Source: an uncultured Clostridia bacterium (GTDB lineage Bacteria > Bacillota > Clostridia > Oscillospirales > Ruminococcaceae). Taken from it: a stretch of 36,046 bases of DNA. A model generated the notes under the pieces. The model saw nothing but the letters and a program-made list of their open reading frames with translations. It searched no databases and was not told the origin of the DNA. The position numbers and the translations under genes are program-made. This document shows, piece by piece, positions 7,610 to 16,010 of this stretch (within the stretch, counting starts at the first letter, position 1; the number at the start of each line of letters is the position of its first letter). Where the stretch lies: NCBI GenBank assembly GCA_947624675.1, contig CANQLI010000014.1, positions 1 through 36,046 on the forward strand, in the 5' to 3' direction.

Positions 7610-9061
7610 TTAGATCGTCGGCATTATTCTTTCAAAGCCCTGTTCAAAACTGTCTGCAATCTGAATGATCGTCTGTTCATCAAACTGCTTTCCGATTATA
7701 GACATACCTATCGGCAGACCCTTTCCGTCATATCCGCAAGGAGTCGATATTGCGGGAAGCCCTGCAATATTTACCGTAACGGTACATATATCGGCCTGAT
7801 ACATCTTTACAGGATCACTTATGTTTTCGTTACACCTGTATGCAGTCGTCGGAGCGGTCGGAGTAAGAACAGCATCACACTTTGCAAAAATATCGTTATA
7901 CTCTTTCCTGATAAGCTGCTTAAGAGCCATAGCCTTTCCGTAATAAGCGTCATAATATCCGCTTGAAAGCGCATAGTTACCTAAGAGTATCCTTCTCTTT
8001 ACCTCATCGCCAAAGCCCTCACGCCTTGAATTTTTAATAAGCTCCTCATAGCTTGAACCTATTTCGGACCTATGACCGTATTTTATTCCATCGTATCTTG
8101 AAAGATTAGAACAAGCCTCCGCTGATGATATGAGATAATATGCCGCTGTCGCATATTTTAGCGATGGCATAGAGCATTCTACAAGCTCTGCTCCCATACT
8201 TTTATACATATCAGCAGCTTTTAAAACGCTGTCTCTTACTTCTTCGTCAATACCCTCAGCGTAAAACTCCTTTGGAAGAGCAATTTTTATACCCTTTATA
8301 TCTTTGCCGATTTTTGCGGTAAAGTCAGGTACATCTCTTTTTGAGCTTGTGCCGTCATGAGGGTCAAAGCCACAGATGTGATTTAAAATCAAAGCACAGT
8401 CGTGACTGTCTCTTGCGATTGGTCCTATCTGGTCAAGCGATGAAGCAAACGCTACCAGCCCGTACCTTGAAACTCTCGAATATGTTGGCTTTAATCCCGT
8501 CACTCCGCAAAAGCTTGACGGTTGCCTTATTGAACCTCCCGTATCAGAGCCCAGCGCCGCAAGGCACAAATCTGCTGAAACCGCACTTGCCGAACCTCCG
8601 GAAGAACCTCCGGGAACTCTGTTTTTGTCATATGGATTTTTTGTTTTCTTAAAAGCAGATGTCTGTGTGGATCCGCCCATTGCAAACTCGTCAAGAGAAA
8701 CCTTTCCGAGCATAACTATTCCCTCTTTGTCAAGTCGTTCCATAACCGTTGCGTTATAAGGCGGAATAAAATCCTCCAGCATCTTAGACGAACAGGTGGT
8801 AAGCACTCCCTCAGTACATATGTTATCCTTTATCGCCATAGGGATACCTGTAAGATCAGTTGCTTCTCCCCTATCGATTTTTTTCTGAGCTTCGTCAGCC
8901 TGTTTAAGCGCATTATCCTCTGTTACTGTTATATAGCACTCAAGCTCATCGTCGTAAGCCTTTATCCTCTTAAGATACTCTTCAGTTATTTCCCTGACAG
9001 ACACCTGTTTTTCATCAAGAGCTTTTCTTAGTTCTCTTATCTTCAATCCTCTTATCTCCAC
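7610..9061 (-). CDS. gatA: Asp/Glu-tRNA amidotransferase subunit A
   Basis: 483 residues, the normal GatA length. It is an amidase-signature enzyme that releases ammonia from Gln or Asn for the GatB transamidation site. The Ser-cisSer-Lys triad is present: Lys78 (GIPMAIKDN), Ser153 (PGGSSGGSAS) and Ser177 (DTGGSIRQP). The EFAMGGS segment is also typical. It lies between gatC (14-bp gap) and the gatB::aspS fusion (26-bp gap), all in one operon with a promoter before gatC. The fused AspRS suggests the physiological substrate is mainly Asp-tRNA(Asn), but Glu-tRNA(Gln) cannot be excluded. Confidence 0.97.
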   Translation of the reverse strand: MEIRGLKIRELRKALDEKQVSVREITEEYLKRIKAYDDELECYITVTEDNALKQADEAQKKIDRGEATDLTGIPMAIKDNICTEGVLTTCSSKMLEDFIPPYNATVMERLDKEGIVMLGKVSLDEFAMGGSTQTSAFKKTKNPYDKNRVPGGSSGGSASAVSADLCLAALGSDTGGSIRQPSSFCGVTGLKPTYSRVSRYGLVAFASSLDQIGPIARDSHDCALILNHICGFDPHDGTSSKRDVPDFTAKIGKDIKGIKIALPKEFYAEGIDEEVRDSVLKAADMYKSMGAELVECSMPSLKYATAAYYLISSAEACSNLSRYDGIKYGHRSEIGSSYEELIKNSRREGFGDEVKRRILLGNYALSSGYYDAYYGKAMALKQLIRKEYNDIFAKCDAVLTPTAPTTAYRCNENISDPVKMYQADICTVTVNIAGLPAISTPCGYDGKGLPIGMSIIGKQFDEQTIIQIADSFEQGFERIMPTI

Positions 9062-9075
9062 TAGCCCTTATCCTC

Positions 9076-9354
9076 CTATTCCACTACCTTAGGCACAACA
9101 AAACAGTTGCGCTGATTTTTTGCATTCTGCAAAAGCTTTGAGGTCTCAAGGCTCTGAGATTTCTCATCAATGCGCAAATCGTTCAGATAAATGTTTTTAT
9201 TGTCAAGAACAGGGTCATATGTCACATCAATTTCCTTTACCGTATCCATAAGCTTGATTATACTTGTCATATCCTCGCTTGCTTTTTTAAGTTCTTCATC
9301 AGTAAATTCAAGCTTTCCAAGCTCTGCCAGATATTTTATCATATCAAGATCCAT
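9076..9354 (-). CDS. gatC: Asp/Glu-tRNA amidotransferase subunit C
   Basis: 92 residues from ATG 9354, which has AAGGTGAGG just upstream; an in-frame extension to 9420 would overlap the promoter and is rejected. It shows the GatC pattern: N-terminal helix MIKYLAELGKLEFTDEEL, IIKLMDTVKEIDV in the middle, then a C-terminal part (PVLDNKNIYLNDLR...) that normally wraps around GatA. It stabilises the GatA-GatB complex. First gene of the gatC-gatA-gatB::aspS operon. Confidence 0.93.
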   Translation of the reverse strand: MDLDMIKYLAELGKLEFTDEELKKASEDMTSIIKLMDTVKEIDVTYDPVLDNKNIYLNDLRIDEKSQSLETSKLLQNAKNQRNCFVVPKVVE

Positions 9355-9410
9355 ACTTTGCCTCACCTTTCTTTTACTATCAAGGGTATATTTCCCAATA
9401 CTAAGTATAT

Positions 9411-9439
9411 ATTGTACCACAACAATGTTTATTTTGCAA
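9411..9439 (-). promoter_or_regulatory. Promoter of gatC operon
   Basis: Minus strand TTGCAA (9434-9439), 17 bp, TACAAT (9411-9416), giving a leader of about 50 nt before the gatC ATG. Confidence 0.7.
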
Positions 9440-9459
9440 GCAAAAGTGCTTAAAAAATA

Positions 9460-9495
9460 AAGACACCAAGGCTTAATGAAAGACCCCGGTGTCTT
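9460..9495 (-). terminator. Terminator of ackA
   Basis: AAGACACC (9460-9467) pairs with GGTGTCTT (9488-9495). On the minus strand it is followed by TTTATTTTTT. Confidence 0.75.
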
Positions 9496-9524
9496 AAAAT
9501 CACATTATTTAAACATTGAACAGG

Positions 9525-10721
9525 TTACTTTGATATAAGTTCAAGCGTATCTCTTGCGATAAGAAGCTCCTCGTTTGTTGGAATTACCCAGACTTCCGTT
9601 TTGGAATCAGGTGCTGAGATCTTGACAAGCTTGCCCTTACAGTCATTTGCGCTTAAGTCTAGTTTGATGCCAAAGTAATCCATATCCGCACATACATCCA
9701 CCCTGACATCAGGAGCATTCTCTCCGATACCTCCGGTAAAGATTATAACATCAAGCCCGTTCATTACAGCGGCATAAGAGCCAATGTACTTTTTGATGTC
9801 ATAAACGAGCATTTCCTTTGCTAGAAGCGCTCTTTCGTTTCCTTCATCAGCCGCAGCGGAAACATCTCTGTTGTCGCTCGACACGCCCGAAACACCGAGG
9901 AATCCCGATTTTTTGTTCATATAATCGCTCATCTCGCCTGTTGTAAACCCATGCTTTTGTGCGACAAAAGTGACAGCAGACGGATCGATCGCACCTGTCC
10001 TTGTTCCCATCAGTAACCCGTCAAGAGGTGTAAATCCCATAGAGGTGTCTACGCTTTTCCCGTCCTTAACAGCCGTTATTGATGAACCGTTACCAAGGTG
10101 ACAGGTAACTATGTTAAGCCCCTCAAGGCTCTTTCCTGTTTCCTTTGCATACTTTGCGGTAACAAATCTGTGACTTGTTCCGTGAAATCCGTATTTTCTT
10201 ACAGCATATTTCTCATAATCCTCGTAAGGAAGTCCGTACATAAACGCCTTTTTTGGCATTGTCTGATGAAAAGCGGTATCAAATACGACTACCTGAGGAG
10301 TTGTCTTTGGAATTACCTTTGAGCAAGCTCTTAGTGCAAGTGCGTGAGCGTGATTATGCACAGGCGCCAGATCTCTTAATTCATCTATCTTATCAATTAT
10401 CTCATCTGTTACAAGACAAGGCTTGTCAAAAACCTCAGCGCCCTGAACGATTCTGTGTCCGACCGCTGATATTTCAGACATCGAAGAAATTACTGACGCT
10501 TCTCCTGTTGTTAATACCTCAACAAGCTTTTCAAAGGCCTCTGTGTGAGTAGGAAAATCACAATCTGCCGAATACTCTCTTCCGTCAAAGGTCTTGTGAG
10601 AAATGTGACCGTCAATTCCTATTCTGTCACAGTTTCCCTTTGCGATAACGCTTTCGTCCTCCATATTGAGAAGCTGATACTTTAACGACGAGCTTCCTGC
10701 ATTTACGACTAAAATCTTCAT
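9525..10721 (-). CDS. ackA: Acetate kinase
   Basis: 398 residues, the usual length. It interconverts acetyl phosphate and ADP with acetate and ATP, the main energy-yielding last step of acetate fermentation. ASKHA-fold signatures are clear: NAGSSSLKYQLL at the N-terminus, GHRIVQGAE, FDTAFHQTMP, KYGFHGTSHRFV, CHLGNGSSITAV, GTRTGAIDPSA and FTGGIGENAP. The ATG is preceded by AAAAGGAG. It has its own promoter and terminator and no adjacent pta. It is divergent from tmcAL, whose enzyme uses acetate and ATP; whether this proximity matters is only a guess. Confidence 0.97.
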   Translation of the reverse strand: MKILVVNAGSSSLKYQLLNMEDESVIAKGNCDRIGIDGHISHKTFDGREYSADCDFPTHTEAFEKLVEVLTTGEASVISSMSEISAVGHRIVQGAEVFDKPCLVTDEIIDKIDELRDLAPVHNHAHALALRACSKVIPKTTPQVVVFDTAFHQTMPKKAFMYGLPYEDYEKYAVRKYGFHGTSHRFVTAKYAKETGKSLEGLNIVTCHLGNGSSITAVKDGKSVDTSMGFTPLDGLLMGTRTGAIDPSAVTFVAQKHGFTTGEMSDYMNKKSGFLGVSGVSSDNRDVSAAADEGNERALLAKEMLVYDIKKYIGSYAAVMNGLDVIIFTGGIGENAPDVRVDVCADMDYFGIKLDLSANDCKGKLVKISAPDSKTEVWVIPTNEELLIARDTLELISK

Positions 10722-10768
10722 TTTAAAAACTCCTTTTCAGTTTTACTTGACATTTTAAGTATATTTTT

Positions 10769-10797
10769 ATATTATAACAATAGCAGAAAAATTTCAA
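10769..10797 (-). promoter_or_regulatory. Promoter of ackA
   Basis: Minus strand TTGAAA (10792-10797), 17 bp, TAATAT (10769-10774). Confidence 0.6.
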
Positions 10798-10885
10798 GTA
10801 CATTTTAGAAAAAATTTACTTTTAAAGACTTTTTCTAAGAATGTTTAAATCTTGTTCATATTCAATATATCAGAAAGGAAAAGCT

Positions 10886-12004
10886 TTGAAAACAGCAGGG
10901 ATCGTAGCTGAGTTTAACCCATTTCACACGGGTCATAAATACTTGCTTGATAAGGTACGGGAAAAAGGCTTTACTCATATTCTTGTATGCCTTTCAAGTG
11001 ACATTACACAACGCGGAGATATAGCCATTTTTGACCGTCATAAAAGAGCGGAATGTGCAATAAGATGCGGTGCTGATCTAGTCGTTGAGCTGCCTGTACC
11101 GTTTTCTATGTCAAGCGCTGAGATTTTCGCAAAAAAAGCGCTTGAGATACTAAAAAAGATAGGTATAGACGCTCTTTTTTTCGGAAGTGAGACGGATGAC
11201 AAAAATGCGCTTATAAATGCCGCTCAATTTAGCAGGGCCATAAAATGCAACAAGGACATCAAGACTTTTCTTAAAAGCGGTGAAAGCTATCCGTCCGCAG
11301 TTTATAAAACTGCGGTAAAGCTTATCGGATGCGAAGCCGCAAAGGTTTTTAAAGATCCTAATTCCACTCTTGCGATAGAATATATAAATGCGCTTGGAGA
11401 TATACCATTTTTTCCTGTGATAAGAACCGTTCCCCACGACGGAGAACCGCAAGGAGATTTCGCATCGGCTTCGTTCATCAGAAAAGGCATAATAAGCAAA
11501 GATAATGATGTTTATAAGTATTTAACTTATAGGATTAAGGACTTAGCTGCTGCCGACATTAAAAACACAGAGCGTGCCGTTTTGCTTTCTCTTTATCAAA
11601 AAAATACTGATGAGTTATCGAGCTGTTACGATATAAATGACGATCTTGCACATAGGATATTTAATGCACTGCGAACCGCAAAAAGCTATGAAGAGCTTAT
11701 ATGTGGAATAAAAACAAAAGCGTATACTATGGCAAGAATCAAAAGATGTGTTTTTAATGCGTACCTAGGCATAACAAAAAATGATATTACGCTTACCCCG
11801 TATATAAGACCGCTTGCCGCAAACGAAAAAGGAAAAGAGATATTGTCATCAGCAAAGTGTGAAATGTCTCCGTCTCTTAAAGAGCTTTCAGAAAATCATC
11901 CGAGGCTGTGCGAGCTTTCCGAAGCTTCTCATAGGCTTTTTGATATGTCCACAGATAACCCTACGGGACAAAGCGAATATTCAAAACGGCTGGTGATCAA
12001 CTAA
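10886..12004 (+). CDS. tmcAL: tRNA(Met) cytidine acetate ligase TmcAL
   Basis: 372 residues from TTG 10886, chosen because AGAAAGGA lies about 7 nt upstream and the protein then starts exactly at the family N-terminus (KTAGIVAEFNPFHTGH). An ATG at 10841 in the same frame would add 15 unrelated residues. The nucleotidyltransferase motif NPFHTGHKYL binds ATP, and SSDITQRGD and ELPVPFSMSSAEIFA are also typical. The enzyme activates acetate with ATP and acetylates C34 of elongator tRNA-Met (known for the B. subtilis homologue). It is followed after 42 bp by a hisA-like gene. Confidence 0.9.
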   Translation: MKTAGIVAEFNPFHTGHKYLLDKVREKGFTHILVCLSSDITQRGDIAIFDRHKRAECAIRCGADLVVELPVPFSMSSAEIFAKKALEILKKIGIDALFFGSETDDKNALINAAQFSRAIKCNKDIKTFLKSGESYPSAVYKTAVKLIGCEAAKVFKDPNSTLAIEYINALGDIPFFPVIRTVPHDGEPQGDFASASFIRKGIISKDNDVYKYLTYRIKDLAAADIKNTERAVLLSLYQKNTDELSSCYDINDDLAHRIFNALRTAKSYEELICGIKTKAYTMARIKRCVFNAYLGITKNDITLTPYIRPLAANEKGKEILSSAKCEMSPSLKELSENHPRLCELSEASHRLFDMSTDNPTGQSEYSKRLVIN

Positions 12005-12046
12005 ATAATAATTAAAAGATTGAAAAATGAAAGAAGGTGTACGCCT

Positions 12047-12826
12047 ATGAGGTTTCGCCCGTGTATCGATATTCATAACGGCTGTGTAAAGCAGATAGTT
12101 GGCTCAACTCTTGACGGAAGCAATGCTACTGAAAACTTTAAAAGCGCAGAAAGCTCCGATTATTACGCTGATCTTTATAAAAAAAACGGTCTGTACGGTG
12201 GACATATAATCCTGTTAAACGCTCAGGGCACAGAGGAATATGAGGCTGATAAGAAGGAAGCTGAAAAAGCGCTTTCGACTTTTTACGGAGGACTTCAGAT
12301 AGGCGGAGGAATAACCAACAGAAATGCTTCAGAGTATTTATCTCTCGGCGCATCACATATAATCGTTACAAGCTATGTTTTTAAAGACGGAAAAATCAAC
12401 TACGACAATTTAAGGAAGCTTAATGCCGAAGTCGGAAAAGAAAAAATCGTTCTTGACCTATCCTGCCGCAAAAAAAACGGCAAGTATTATATCGTGACCG
12501 ATCGCTGGAAAAAATTCACCGATGTTGAGTTTAATAAGTCAACAATAGAGAATTTAAAAAATTATTGTTGTGAATTGTTGGTACACGCAGTTGATATAGA
12601 AGGAAAAAGGAACGGTATAGATTTAGAGCTTGTTGACATACTTTCCGAATCATCTTTACCGGCGACCTATGCCGGTGGAATTTCATCACTTAATGATCTG
12701 TCGCTTATAAAAATGCACGGAAAAGGCAGAGTTGATTTTACAATAGGCTCTGCGCTCGACATCTTTGGCGGAAACTTATCCTTTAAAGACGTATGTACTT
12801 ACAGTTTATCGGAGGAAAAGCTATGA
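12047..12826 (+). CDS. hisA: Eukaryotic-type HisA isomerase (ProFAR isomerase)
   Basis: 259 residues from ATG 12047 with AGAAGG upstream; a TTG at 12020 is less likely. The start RFRPCIDIHNGCVKQIVGST matches the eukaryotic/HIS6-like branch of HisA better than the usual bacterial type (which has PAIDLKDG). Other HisA-fold features are GGLQIGGGIT, VLDLSCRKKNGKYYI, LLVHAVDIEGKRNGID, YAGGISSLNDL and the phosphate-binding FTIGSALDIFGG. The reaction is histidine step 4, the Amadori isomerisation of ProFAR to PRFAR. No other his genes are nearby. Its stop overlaps the next ATG by 4 bp (ATGA), implying translational coupling to the lipid kinase. Confidence 0.85.
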   Translation: MRFRPCIDIHNGCVKQIVGSTLDGSNATENFKSAESSDYYADLYKKNGLYGGHIILLNAQGTEEYEADKKEAEKALSTFYGGLQIGGGITNRNASEYLSLGASHIIVTSYVFKDGKINYDNLRKLNAEVGKEKIVLDLSCRKKNGKYYIVTDRWKKFTDVEFNKSTIENLKNYCCELLVHAVDIEGKRNGIDLELVDILSESSLPATYAGGISSLNDLSLIKMHGKGRVDFTIGSALDIFGGNLSFKDVCTYSLSEEKL

Positions 12827-13782
12827 AAAAGCTTATGTTTGTTTATAATCCAAATGCCGGAAAGGGTCTTTTAAGAAAGAATATATGCGAGGTGATTGAC
12901 GCATTTACAAAGCACGGTTATCTTACCACAGCGTATCCCACACAAGCAAAAGGTGACGGCTTTGAAAAAATAATAGCTTTCGGAAGGGATTACGATATGA
13001 TCGTCTGCTCAGGAGGAGACGGAACTCTTTCTGAGACTATTTCCGCTTTGATGCAGTTTGAACCGGACAGACGCCCGACCCTGGGATATATCCCGGCAGG
13101 CTCTACAAATGATTTTGCAAACTCGCTTGACATTCCGAGAAACTTTGTGCTTGCTGCGGAAAACGCAGTTGAAGGGATTCCGTTCAAATGCGATGTCGGA
13201 ACGCTTGGAGAAAATTATTTTTGCTATGTCGCAGCGTTTGGAGCTTTTACACATGTTACCTATCAGACCGACCAATCGCTCAAAAACAAGCTCGGACATA
13301 TGGCTTATGTTATAGAGGCATTAAAGAGTCTTAACAAAATCGAAGGCTACGATATGCGATTTGAATACGACAACGGAAATGTATGTGAGGGCAGATTTAT
13401 TCTGGGAATGATAACAAACTCGGTATCTGTCGGCGGAATAGTTAAGCTTGACAAAAATTCTGTTATTTACGATGACGGAATGTTTGAGGTTATGCTCGTT
13501 CGCCAGCCAAAAAACATAATCAAGTTTACAAATATGTTAAATAATTTTGTAAGCTCTAATATGCTTAAGTTTTCCGAGCTAAAGGATAAATATTTTGCGA
13601 CTTTCAAAGCAAGCCGTATAAAAATAACCTGTGAGAAAGAGATCGCTTGGACGGTAGACGGTGAAAACGGCGGAGAACATAAAGAAGTTGAGATAAAAAA
13701 TCATATGCAGGCAATAACAATAGTTACACCGAAGCTTCCAGAAAATGAAACTCCCGCTTCTATTACCGATAAGGAAGAATGA
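12823..13782 (+). CDS. Diacylglycerol-kinase family lipid kinase (YegS/DagK-like)
   Basis: 319 residues from ATG 12823 with GGAGG upstream. The catalytic domain begins KKLMFVYNPNAGKG and carries the nucleotide-binding CSGGDGTLSE and YIPAGSTNDFANSL motifs; the C-terminal beta-rich domain includes the ITCEKEIAWTVDGENGG segment typical of the family. It probably phosphorylates diacylglycerol or a related lipid at the inner membrane surface, recycling lipids. The exact substrate is not readable. It overlaps hisA by 4 bp and is followed after 55 bp by the cotH-like gene. Confidence 0.9.
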   Translation: MKKLMFVYNPNAGKGLLRKNICEVIDAFTKHGYLTTAYPTQAKGDGFEKIIAFGRDYDMIVCSGGDGTLSETISALMQFEPDRRPTLGYIPAGSTNDFANSLDIPRNFVLAAENAVEGIPFKCDVGTLGENYFCYVAAFGAFTHVTYQTDQSLKNKLGHMAYVIEALKSLNKIEGYDMRFEYDNGNVCEGRFILGMITNSVSVGGIVKLDKNSVIYDDGMFEVMLVRQPKNIIKFTNMLNNFVSSNMLKFSELKDKYFATFKASRIKITCEKEIAWTVDGENGGEHKEVEIKNHMQAITIVTPKLPENETPASITDKEE

Positions 13783-13837
13783 AAACAGTTGGTTAGTAAA
13801 TAAATGTTTAATGATCTGTAATTCATAAGGAGGTATT

Positions 13838-15727
13838 ATGAAGACGTCAATCAAAAGATCTATTTCGGCGTCGATAGCCGTGTGCCTTTCATTTACGGTG
13901 CTTTCCGCCTGTAAATCTACAAGAAGTATCGAATCAGACCTTGCTGTAAGCTTTTCAAAGGAAAGCGGAGTATATTCGGAGGAATTTTCCTTAGAGCTTG
14001 AAAGCGGTACCGAAGGAACTATTTACTATACGACTGACGGAAGTGATCCGTCAACCAGTGATACTGCGGAGAAATACAGCAAAGCTATTGAGATCACCGA
14101 CAGAAAGAACGATAAAAATGTAGTATCGGCGGTAGAGCCGGGACTTTTTGACGCTGCACACGACAGTCCCGCAAGAGATAGAAAGAGCTTTGAAAACTCA
14201 ATGGAAGCACCTGAAGATTCTGCCGTTGACAAATGCACAGTTATAAGGGCAAGTGTAAAGGACAAAAACGGAAGCTTCTCAAAGCCTGCAACAGCTACAT
14301 ACTTTATTAACGGTATGACAGAACACATAAAAGGAATAAAGGAAAGCTGTGAAGCAAGCAGACAGGATCTTGCGATTATTTCTATAAGTGCAAATTTTGA
14401 CGATTTCTTTTCACCTGAGACGGGAATTTATGTAAAGGGTAATGTTTACGAAAAGGCGCTTGCCGAATACCTTGAGGAAGAAAAAAGAGTAAAGGATACA
14501 GAAACATCAAGAGGACTTGACGCAAACTACAAGCAAAAGGGAAAAGATTGGGAGCGTCCCGTCCATATAGATTTCTTTGAATCAGACGGAGACAGCACTT
14601 CACTTGCTATGAGCCAGGACTGCGGAATAAGAACTCAGGGAAATTACTCAAGGTCCGATCTTCAGAAGGGTCTGCGCCTTTATGCAAGAGAACAGTACGG
14701 AATAAAGAACTTTTACTATCCTGTTTTCGGTGACGATGCTAAGGATTCCGACGGAAATACCATTGAGAAGTTTAAAACTCTTAACTTAAGAGCCGGCGGA
14801 AACAACGCTTTTATCGCAAAGTACAACGACGCATATTGGCAGTCTCTCGTAACAGAGCTTGATGTTGCCACTCAGGCATCAAGACCTTGTGTAGTATACT
14901 TAAACGGAGAATATATGGGCCTTTATATTTTACAGGAGAACTATTCGGATAATTTCTTTTCAAATAAGTACGGAGTAAAGGATACCGATGTTGTTTTGTA
15001 TAAGGGCGATGCTGAACAGTACGCTTCCGGCTATAAGCTTGATATAGGAGACGCCCCTGAAGATGCACAAAACGACGGCTACTATTTTTCTGAACTCAAC
15101 GCATTTTTCAGAAAGCACAGAGACCTGTCTGATGACGCAGATTTAAAAGAATTTGAAAAGCTTGTTGATATCGAAAGTGTTTTAGACTACTTTGCAGTAG
15201 AGGTGTGGCTCAACAATAAGTGGGACTGGCCGGGAAAAAACTGGTCAATGTGGAAAACAATAACCACTGACAAATCAAATGAATATAATGACGGACGGTG
15301 GAGAATGTGTCTTTACGATCTTGATTTCGGCGGAGTATCCGGCGAAAGTGATGCTTATGCAAACACGGTCGCTGAGGACAACTACAAGCCAGACGGACTT
15401 CTTGACTTCAGCACAAACAATCCCGCTGTTCTGTGTTTTGCATCTCTTATGACAAACAAGTCAGCAAGGGAATCTTTTGAGAAAAAGCTTAACGATCTTT
15501 CAAATAAAAACTTTGAGAGAACCTCAGCCATTGAGTCCTTGGATAGATTTAACAATACATACTCACCTCTGTTTGACCAGTTCTATGAAAGGTATCCGGG
15601 ATCAGGTAATACCGATAATGCCGTGAACGGCGGATACGGAAGCTATCAGTGTATCAAGGACTTCCTTGAATACAGAGCCGACAATGTTCAGACAATGATA
15701 GACTTTATCGAAAGTACAAGAGGTTAA
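13838..15727 (+). CDS. CotH-kinase-family lipoprotein with chitobiase-like domain
   Basis: 629 residues. The signal peptide has lipobox LSAC (Cys25), so the protein is likely membrane anchored and outside the cell. A chitobiase/hexosaminidase C-terminal-like domain (about 33-155) has the repeat signature IYYTTDGSDPS. The CotH domain (about 175-620) shows RTQGNYSR, LNLRAGGNNAF, GLYILQENYS, VLYKGDAE, VWLNNKWDWPGKNW with the Asp/Asn of a catalytic loop, and YDLDFGG, similar to a DFG metal-binding motif. In bacilli CotH phosphorylates spore coat proteins; in ruminococci, family members are common among extracellular and cellulosome-associated proteins. No dockerin is seen here. AAGGAGG precedes ATG. 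Confidence 0.85.
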   Translation: MKTSIKRSISASIAVCLSFTVLSACKSTRSIESDLAVSFSKESGVYSEEFSLELESGTEGTIYYTTDGSDPSTSDTAEKYSKAIEITDRKNDKNVVSAVEPGLFDAAHDSPARDRKSFENSMEAPEDSAVDKCTVIRASVKDKNGSFSKPATATYFINGMTEHIKGIKESCEASRQDLAIISISANFDDFFSPETGIYVKGNVYEKALAEYLEEEKRVKDTETSRGLDANYKQKGKDWERPVHIDFFESDGDSTSLAMSQDCGIRTQGNYSRSDLQKGLRLYAREQYGIKNFYYPVFGDDAKDSDGNTIEKFKTLNLRAGGNNAFIAKYNDAYWQSLVTELDVATQASRPCVVYLNGEYMGLYILQENYSDNFFSNKYGVKDTDVVLYKGDAEQYASGYKLDIGDAPEDAQNDGYYFSELNAFFRKHRDLSDDADLKEFEKLVDIESVLDYFAVEVWLNNKWDWPGKNWSMWKTITTDKSNEYNDGRWRMCLYDLDFGGVSGESDAYANTVAEDNYKPDGLLDFSTNNPAVLCFASLMTNKSARESFEKKLNDLSNKNFERTSAIESLDRFNNTYSPLFDQFYERYPGSGNTDNAVNGGYGSYQCIKDFLEYRADNVQTMIDFIESTRG

Positions 15728-15753
15728 GTCACAAATTATATTTTTATAAAATT

Positions 15754-15787
15754 AAAGCCGCAAGATATAAAATGATCTTGTGGCTTT
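15754..15787 (+). terminator. Terminator of cotH-like gene
   Basis: AAAGCCGCAAGAT (15754-15766) pairs with ATCTTGTGGCTTT (15775-15787) with one G-T pair. Confidence 0.75.
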
Positions 15788-15925
15788 AATTGTAAAGTAA
15801 GAGCTATCATTGTAAAAAAATTCACATCTATATTTATTAAAATTTTTCTTCCACAAGAAAATGACAATTTATTTATAAAAAACTTATTTCTTTAGAAAAA
15901 ATTCACAAAATCTTTAGAATACATC

Positions 15926-15954
15926 TTGAAATTTTTAGCGAAATATGATATATT
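15926..15954 (+). promoter_or_regulatory. Promoter of the GH5-dockerin gene
   Basis: TTGAAA (15926-15931), 17 bp, TATATT (15949-15954), with an AGAGGAGG ribosome site just before ATG 16011. Confidence 0.55.
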
Positions 15955-16010
15955 TATAGTAGCGTAATTTTTCAATTATCGCAAATACTTTCTGGAAAGA
16001 GGAGGAAAAA

